Program-made: the position numbers and the translations under genes
The notes under the pieces: model-generated
Told to the model about the DNA's origin: nothing
What the model saw: the letters and a program-made list of their open reading frames with translations, nothing else
The model's database searches: none
Shown here: positions 58,887-64,000 of the stretch, piece by piece
Layout of the letters: each line of letters opens with the position of its first letter
Position numbering within the stretch: the first letter of the stretch is position 1
NCBI GenBank assembly: GCA_019614645.1
Contig: JABWDB010000001.1
Coordinates: 2,480,001-2,544,000, forward strand
Direction of reading: 5' to 3'
DNA: 64,000 bases
Source of the DNA: Stratiolaelaps scimitus
Lineage: Eukaryota; Arthropoda; Arachnida; Mesostigmata; Laelapidae

Positions 58887-61400
58887 ATGGTTTTGTAAAG
58901 AGCACAGCGACAAAATATCAGCTTCGTAATTACGGCAATTAGTACAAGTCGCGATACGTATTAACACGTACAATACGTCAATCCAATGGTGATCACTTTG
59001 CCAATTGAATATTTCGAATAGTAATGACAGTATGGATGCGGTCAGCTTCACGCGTTTACATTTTGACTGCGTTGTGTATATATGTGATCCGTTCGGTTGA
59101 TTTTTGGATACGATTGACATTGACATACACTTTCGAAGGGGTGAGGCCTAGCCAGCTAGACATGTTTTGTTACAGGTAGATCCAATGCCACGGCGAACCG
59201 GCGAGCTGTGCTGCGATTATATTCATAATCGGCAGATTAATCGCTCGCTTTTGACTCATATGCCCCGAACTATTCATGCTGTCATCGAACTCCCAATAGT
59301 TTGAAGAGATTCTTACTAGCGACAAAGCCCGGCCTGACTTGAAGATTGCTGAAAACGTTTAGAGGAGAGCAAACATTGAATACAAATCCAGGCCTAGCGC
59401 GCTGTAGAAACACGGCGCAGATAAGCGGTTGCCGTAAGGCAGATCAGTATCAACTTCAAGCGGGAGCCTGCTCGTCGCACCGGGACGAACAACTGTAACA
59501 GATATGAAACGCAAAAACAGCAATGCATCAGATATACGGCCTGCGCAAGCTTGTCCTTGCACGGCTATGGATTATATTTCACCATCGAAACGCGAGCATT
59601 GACGATACGGAATCGGTTAGGCTATGGGTAGATTTGAAGCTATGTCTACGTCGCACTGCTGCGGAGAAGGGGTATAATGTTGTAAAATCCATGAAAGAGA
59701 CATGGATTTTATTATTTGAGTTGAGATGGCCACTGTTCAGTAGGAATAGATTCGATAATCTTTAATTCAAGTCGGTCACATCATTTCGAAAATGGATCGC
59801 CAGCCAGCTCAATGAGAGGGACAGGACTACTGTTGGTGCTGACATATTTCTTGTTTCAATGAACAGCAGTAGGCATATATAGTTATACACCTATACATTT
59901 AGCAGTTTGTAGAACCTTTCATGGATAGGAATAATAAAATTTTTTGAAAGAATGTATTTGGATTTTTTGTAAAAATTTATTTTCCATGAAAGTTGCCTTT
60001 GGTTTGTTGGCTATAGCTCAGATTGCCAGCGTTCCACTCTTTCTCGGGCGAAACATCGTCAACCATTTTGCATATATGGTGTTCTCCGTAGGTCCCGTTT
60101 GTACTGATTGGTAACGTTGTTCAGTTAACTGCACCACTATCAGCCTATCAACCTGACGATTGCGACGGCAGCAGCAAATTTGCATCTTAGTTTGTGTGAG
60201 AGTCAAGCTGCCACATCATGTTGTGGTTGGCCTGGTCGATCTCTGAGTGACTGCATCGGTTCATCAGACACCTCGGTTAACTTCAGCCCAATGTTGCGGT
60301 CTATGGGGTGCGATCGCCGCCGCCGCCGCCACCATGTTCTCCTCACTATAGCACCCTCTACGTCGTCCGGTACTCGCATCTCTTTCGAAGCGAACCTACC
60401 GAGCGAGGACTCGGTTTGAGGACATTTCGATCTCAATCCGTCAGTGTCACTAGTGTCGCCACTCCATGTTTGCTTCATTGATTTGGAAAGAAGTTAAAAA
60501 AAAGAAAGGTTTCTTGCCGTAACCGGCAAAGAGTAACCGGCGTCCCTTGTCTCGATGCGGTGCTTGGTCGCAGCAGCACCTCGGTAAGTGGTGATTGACG
60601 AGGAGGTGCTAGAGATTGGTGAATAGTTGGTTAACTTTGTCGGTAGGAGGTCAACGATATGCAACGCCGTTGCCGCGAGTTGACTCCAGATGACCTTAAG
60701 CCGCGAGCGATGGCCGTTCTGCACTTCGCAAGTGACTCCGCTGTAACTAACCAACCTTACTGCATAGTTTATACAGATATAGAAATTTACATCCGTTTGG
60801 AAGCCTGCCTGCCTGCCTAACCTAGCCTGCAGGTAAGGCTTTCTCTCTCTCTCGCCCGATACACTTTCACGCTGCAACAAGTCGCATACGAAGCGACATC
60901 CTGCGTTCAGGCACAGGAAGGTCATCAGCATCATCGCTGGCAGAAAATATGAGCGTTTTTTTCTCGAGCCTAAAAAGTAGGTCTGGATCTTACTCGACGT
61001 CATTTGCATCTCAAGCAACAAACACAAATATATGTCAGGCTGTCCTGTAGTAGTTTGACGATTTTATTTCCAGAGGAAAATCGTCGTCAACTAACTCACC
61101 TAAAGTGGTCACGGTGCGAACCTTAAAATGACACGCACATGATACCTCGAAGATAAAACCTTTATCCACAACGGGAATCGTGTATTTCGCGTCGCGTCTA
61201 CTAGCCACCAAGTAAAATTAAGCGCGAGGTTGTATCGAAAACATTCACGGTGCTTTTTGGTTTCTTGGGAGTTAGGGGAATACGTGATGCACATAGGTTA
61301 CGTGTCGGACGATCCATAGCAACACTTGTGTGGGAGCCAAGTAGCTAGATGAACATAAAATCAGTCTCGTAGACGCTGTTTATGACTAAATATGCTGCTC

Positions 61401-61460
61401 AAGTCAATCTGAAGGATTGACTTAATGTATCCACCTTATTAATCAAGGTGGATACATTAA
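61401..61460. repeat. Two perfect hairpins side by side
   Basis: AAGTCAATC/GATTGACTT (61401-61423, loop 5) overlaps by two bases TTAATGTATCCACCTT and its inverse (61422-61460, loop 7). Both stems are perfect. Confidence 0.75.
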
Positions 61461-61570
61461 ATAATATTCCCTTTTCTGTTACCTCAGATTTCAACTTCTT
61501 GGACAATTTTTTAGGACAATGTACCCCAACATTACTCGACCTATTAGCATTTTTCTTTAAGCAACCCCCC

Positions 61571-61604
61571 TCTCTCTCTCTCTCTCTCCCTCTATATATA
61601 TATA
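61571..61604. repeat. (CT)n(TA)n compound microsatellite
   Basis: A C-run, then CT units, then TA units. Confidence 0.95.
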
Positions 61605-62199
61605 ATTGATCTTGTCATTTCTGAGTTGCTAGCCGCACATAGTTCACGGTATGACATCACTAAATGCTGCCTCACTCTGGGTATCGTACTCAAATAAGCA
61701 CAACTGGCCACCAAGAACACCACGAGTCTGACACCGAGCAGCTATCTAGAGTACAGGCGACCTTTTGTGATGTGACGAAGGTTTGCACAAAGAAGCAAGT
61801 ACACGATCCAAATGAGAATCATACAACAGCGGTTGTAGACGCAGTACATGTGTCAGATGCGAACATGTTTAGTAGTTGTAGTAGTGGCAGTCGCAGTTGT
61901 AGTAACAGTACTGTTCGATTTTACACTTGACTTGGCGCGAGTGCGATTTGCGCAATGGCAGCAGCGTTTCAAAGCGGGTGGAACGATCTCAAAGAAAAGC
62001 AAGCAGTTCGTAGTGGGTAATCACGATAGAGCATCGGAAAAGTAGTTCAACGAAACTGGAAGAGTCAATCTAACAAATCTGGCTACAACACCCATATCTC
62101 AAAAGGAAAAAAATAGTATGTTTATATGTATATATATATATATATGGGAAAATAGGTGTTGAAATAGAACATCTATCTAGTCTTGCTTTATTCCTTTAT

Positions 62200-62950
62200 T
62201 ATTGTGGACAGGTAGATCGCTATTAAGTCGTTCAGCCGTGGCACCGCCTATCAAACAGCGATCGGCGTCGATGCCGACAGCCGCCCGGCTCACAGCACTG
62301 CTTGCATTGAGTGGAGAGAGATGATATTTGAATGAGAATGTCGAACGCCCGGCGATGGCTGAGGCGTGAGTTTCGCGTGAGAAGTTCCGAAGACTGGCGA
62401 GTCTGCAGAAGCTGTCGAGTACACTGTATGTAGCTTTCTTACACTTCGTCTAGGCTTTGATGTGAGCACAAAGTAGTGCGCGTTTGTCATGCGCGTTCAG
62501 CCGCCGCCAGTACTAGAAGTTTTCGGCGGACCCAGCGATCGTTGGCGCACCGTCCTATTGGCATTGACGGTTCGATCGGACGATGGCATCGTTGGGTGCT
62601 CCTGGCTTACGACAGCTCCTGAGTTGCCAGAGCACCTCTTGGTGAAACCGGACAGTGCCGCTGGGCGCAATGCAGTCCCACGCACGTGCCACCGCTAGCT
62701 GAATATGAGGAAGCACGAAGCAAGAAGAACGAAGGGGCCATCGCTGGTGGAGCTGCACTGGGCCGGATGAATCAGTACTGCTGGATTGCGGATCGAGTCC
62801 AGAGGTCGTCACCGTTGAGGAGATGGAGGCGCGAACTCGGCGCCAAACGCCGATCGAGAGATGACACCGAGACCAATCGTAGAAGAAAAAAGAGCCGCTG
62901 ACAGCAGAACGCTGAATTGTGTAACTTGTTATACCGCGCAAGCCGAGCGG
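62200..62950. other. GC-rich patch in the receptor region
   Basis: Overlapping ORFs on both strands (plus 62489-62698 and 62686-62901; minus 62555-62986), none with a recognisable domain. It may be a promoter or untranslated exon of the receptor gene, or an unrelated short gene. Confidence 0.3.
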
Positions 62951-63440
62951 GAGAAGTCGACCGAAGGATATCGAGTAAGGCAGCAAATGGATAGATAGAT
63001 GTATATGCTTATGTTACAGCGTTACAACATAACACAACAAGGACAATAACGGCGGGAACAACGAGAAGGACAACAACAGCAGCAGCAGTAGCAACATCAA
63101 CAACACAATGATATCATTGTCAGAGCTGAAGGCTCAAATCACTCCGCTGTGAGCGCGAAGTGTACGCAAAGCGTGTGTTAATAATATATCCCTTTGAAGA
63201 AGCCGCCGTTGTCGCTGCCGCCGAATGAACGCGTACTCAATTGGACGGGGCCATATAGATATGCCTGTTGGACGTCGGCTGGTAACATAAGGTGATTTTG
63301 TTAGCCGATTTATTTTTTATGGACAAAATCATGAATTTCTTGGTCTGAGTAATTGGCTTTTGCTAGAAAAAGTTTCGTTGTATGGTTGGCTACGTCGGAC
63401 AGCGCGAAAGGTCCCGACCTTTAACGCTTACACCTTGGCG

Positions 63441-63710
63441 CTATGCCAACCAGTGGTGCGAGGTATTGAGACAATGGTCGAGTTCACTGCACTGTATTTT
63501 ATAATGCAATAGTAAGGGGTGTCTTCCGCTGAATGAGGTGTGTGGTTTGAACGGAAAATGTACTCCCTGAAAAGTGGAATTGATACATGGGCAATTGAAA
63601 TGATGGGTTGCGGAAATCACTACAAGTGTAGTACTAAGCAGTAATAAAAACATTGCGCCCCCAATCATTTCCATGAATATTCGACATGGTTCAGCAGGGA
63701 CTACAGCCAC
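63441..63710 (-). CDS. Signal-peptide-like ORF, candidate first exon of the FN3 receptor gene
   Basis: The 89-codon minus-strand ORF contains MIGGAMFLLLLSTTLVVISA, a textbook secretion signal core followed by a small-residue cleavage region, then HHFNCPCINSTFQG with two Cys and an N-S-T sequon. Likely starts are the ATGs near 63674 or 63668. It lies upstream on the same strand as the FN3 exons, which still lack a signal sequence. No strong donor is visible (the best is GGGA/GTACAT, phase 0), and a direct join to the 57367 exon would not be in phase, so other exons must intervene. Plausible but unproven. Confidence 0.4.
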   Translation of the reverse strand: MAVVPAEPCRIFMEMIGGAMFLLLLSTTLVVISATHHFNCPCINSTFQGVHFPFKPHTSFSGRHPLLLHYKIQCSELDHCLNTSHHWLA

Positions 63711-64000
63711 TGAGCAGCATCCCCAAGGTGTGATTTGCCGTAGAAGTCCTCAGTCGTAATAATGAGTGATTTGAAGGTATTCATATTTTGCACCGTTATT
63801 CCCCTTAAGATAAAGAAGCGTCACCTCAACACTACGAATGATTACACGGCTAGCTGCTAGACTCACTGCTCGGCACTGAAGCGGTAGAATTCGAGCAGAA
63901 GGAGCATAGAAGTTCTGCAATTTTCGGACGGATTTAATACACGACGATGAGGATGGACGACGCGATCAGGAACCTCACAGTCTCGCTGCGCTTTACGATC
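63711..64000. other. Right-edge sequence
   Basis: No gene or element recognised in the last 290 bases. Confidence 0.4.

Larger units (their letters stand above)
57368..63440. other. Probable receptor-gene intron(s), further exons not identified
   Basis: At least one more exon ending in phase 1 must exist upstream of 57367, but none could be assigned. Hairpins lie at 58631-58692 and 61401-61460, (CT)n(TA)n tracts at 58850-58886 and 61571-61604, a (TA)n run at 62127-62145, and a GC-rich patch at 62200-62950. Minus-strand ORFs at 57941-58132 (MPPKRFTIVPAICLLLAMLT) and 60494-61027 contain signal-like hydrophobic runs but no convincing splice sites. Confidence 0.45.

Noticed and set aside
59359..59562. 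Possible receptor exon after a TTACAG acceptor
   Set aside because: The translated frame (VRPGATSRLPLEVDTD) has no FN3 pattern and no usable donor.
60494..61027. 177-codon minus-strand ORF with a hydrophobic start
   Set aside because: Includes GA-repeat-derived Glu/Arg, lacks a plausible donor and domain.
1..64000. CRISPR arrays, operons, rRNA or intact tRNA genes, prophage
   Set aside because: No regularly spaced repeats, no compact co-oriented ORFs, no conserved rRNA sequence; the window is eukaryotic.

Overview
This is a stretch of animal nuclear DNA, most likely from an arthropod. A chelicerate such as a mite or tick is possible, but that is only an inference. The window holds spliced genes with multi-kilobase introns, abundant (TA)n and (CT)n(TA)n microsatellites, tRNA-derived SINE-like repeats, decayed non-LTR retrotransposons and a CpG-rich zone. 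There are no bacterial-style operons, rRNA genes, intact tRNA genes or CRISPR arrays. Almost every long open reading frame is spurious; the real coding sequence lies in short exons.

Left part (about 1 to 17.7 kb, minus strand): the 5' half of a membrane adenylyl cyclase gene that most resembles the ADCY5/6 type. I joined seven coding exons by splice sites and reading phase: 17575-17418, 11214-11037, 5600-5440, 3872-3503, 2437-2288, 1991-1870 and 1345-1203. Every junction keeps the frame (1282 nt, 427 codons plus one base). The exons encode a short Cys-rich N-terminus, transmembrane segments 1-6 with a long Gly/Ala-rich loop, and the start of the C1 catalytic domain, including the first metal-binding Asp. 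The gene runs off the left edge. A splice acceptor 92 bp upstream of the start codon points to at least one non-coding leader exon further right. The CpG-rich zone at about 42.1-46.5 kb is the best candidate for it, which would make most of 17.7-42 kb one leader intron.

Middle part (17.7 to 55.6 kb): no recognised host protein. It contains a 5'-truncated R1-like retrotransposon (19.7-20.3 kb), decayed reverse-transcriptase segments (33.0, 49.9-50.5 and 51.9-52.8 kb; a further one lies at 15.6 kb inside the cyclase gene), a dispersed SINE-like family (six copies counted across the window), a small MITE-like element (21.9-22.2 kb), a mariner-like terminus (47.9 kb), several near-perfect hairpins, and GC-rich low-complexity DNA at 38.4-39.8 and 42.1-46.5 kb.

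Right part (55.6 to 63.7 kb, minus strand): the 3' end of a second gene encoding a single-pass membrane protein. Three exons join in phase (57367-57147, 56623-56491, 55772-55636). They give one fibronectin type III domain, a transmembrane helix, a basic stop-transfer run and a very short cytoplasmic tail. A signal-peptide-like ORF at 63.4-63.7 kb could be its first exon. Both genes read right to left, with the receptor gene upstream of the cyclase gene. I found no clear evidence of a new multi-gene system. The items most worth a second look are the cyclase N-terminus and long loop, the short-tailed FN3 receptor, the repeat families and the hairpins.
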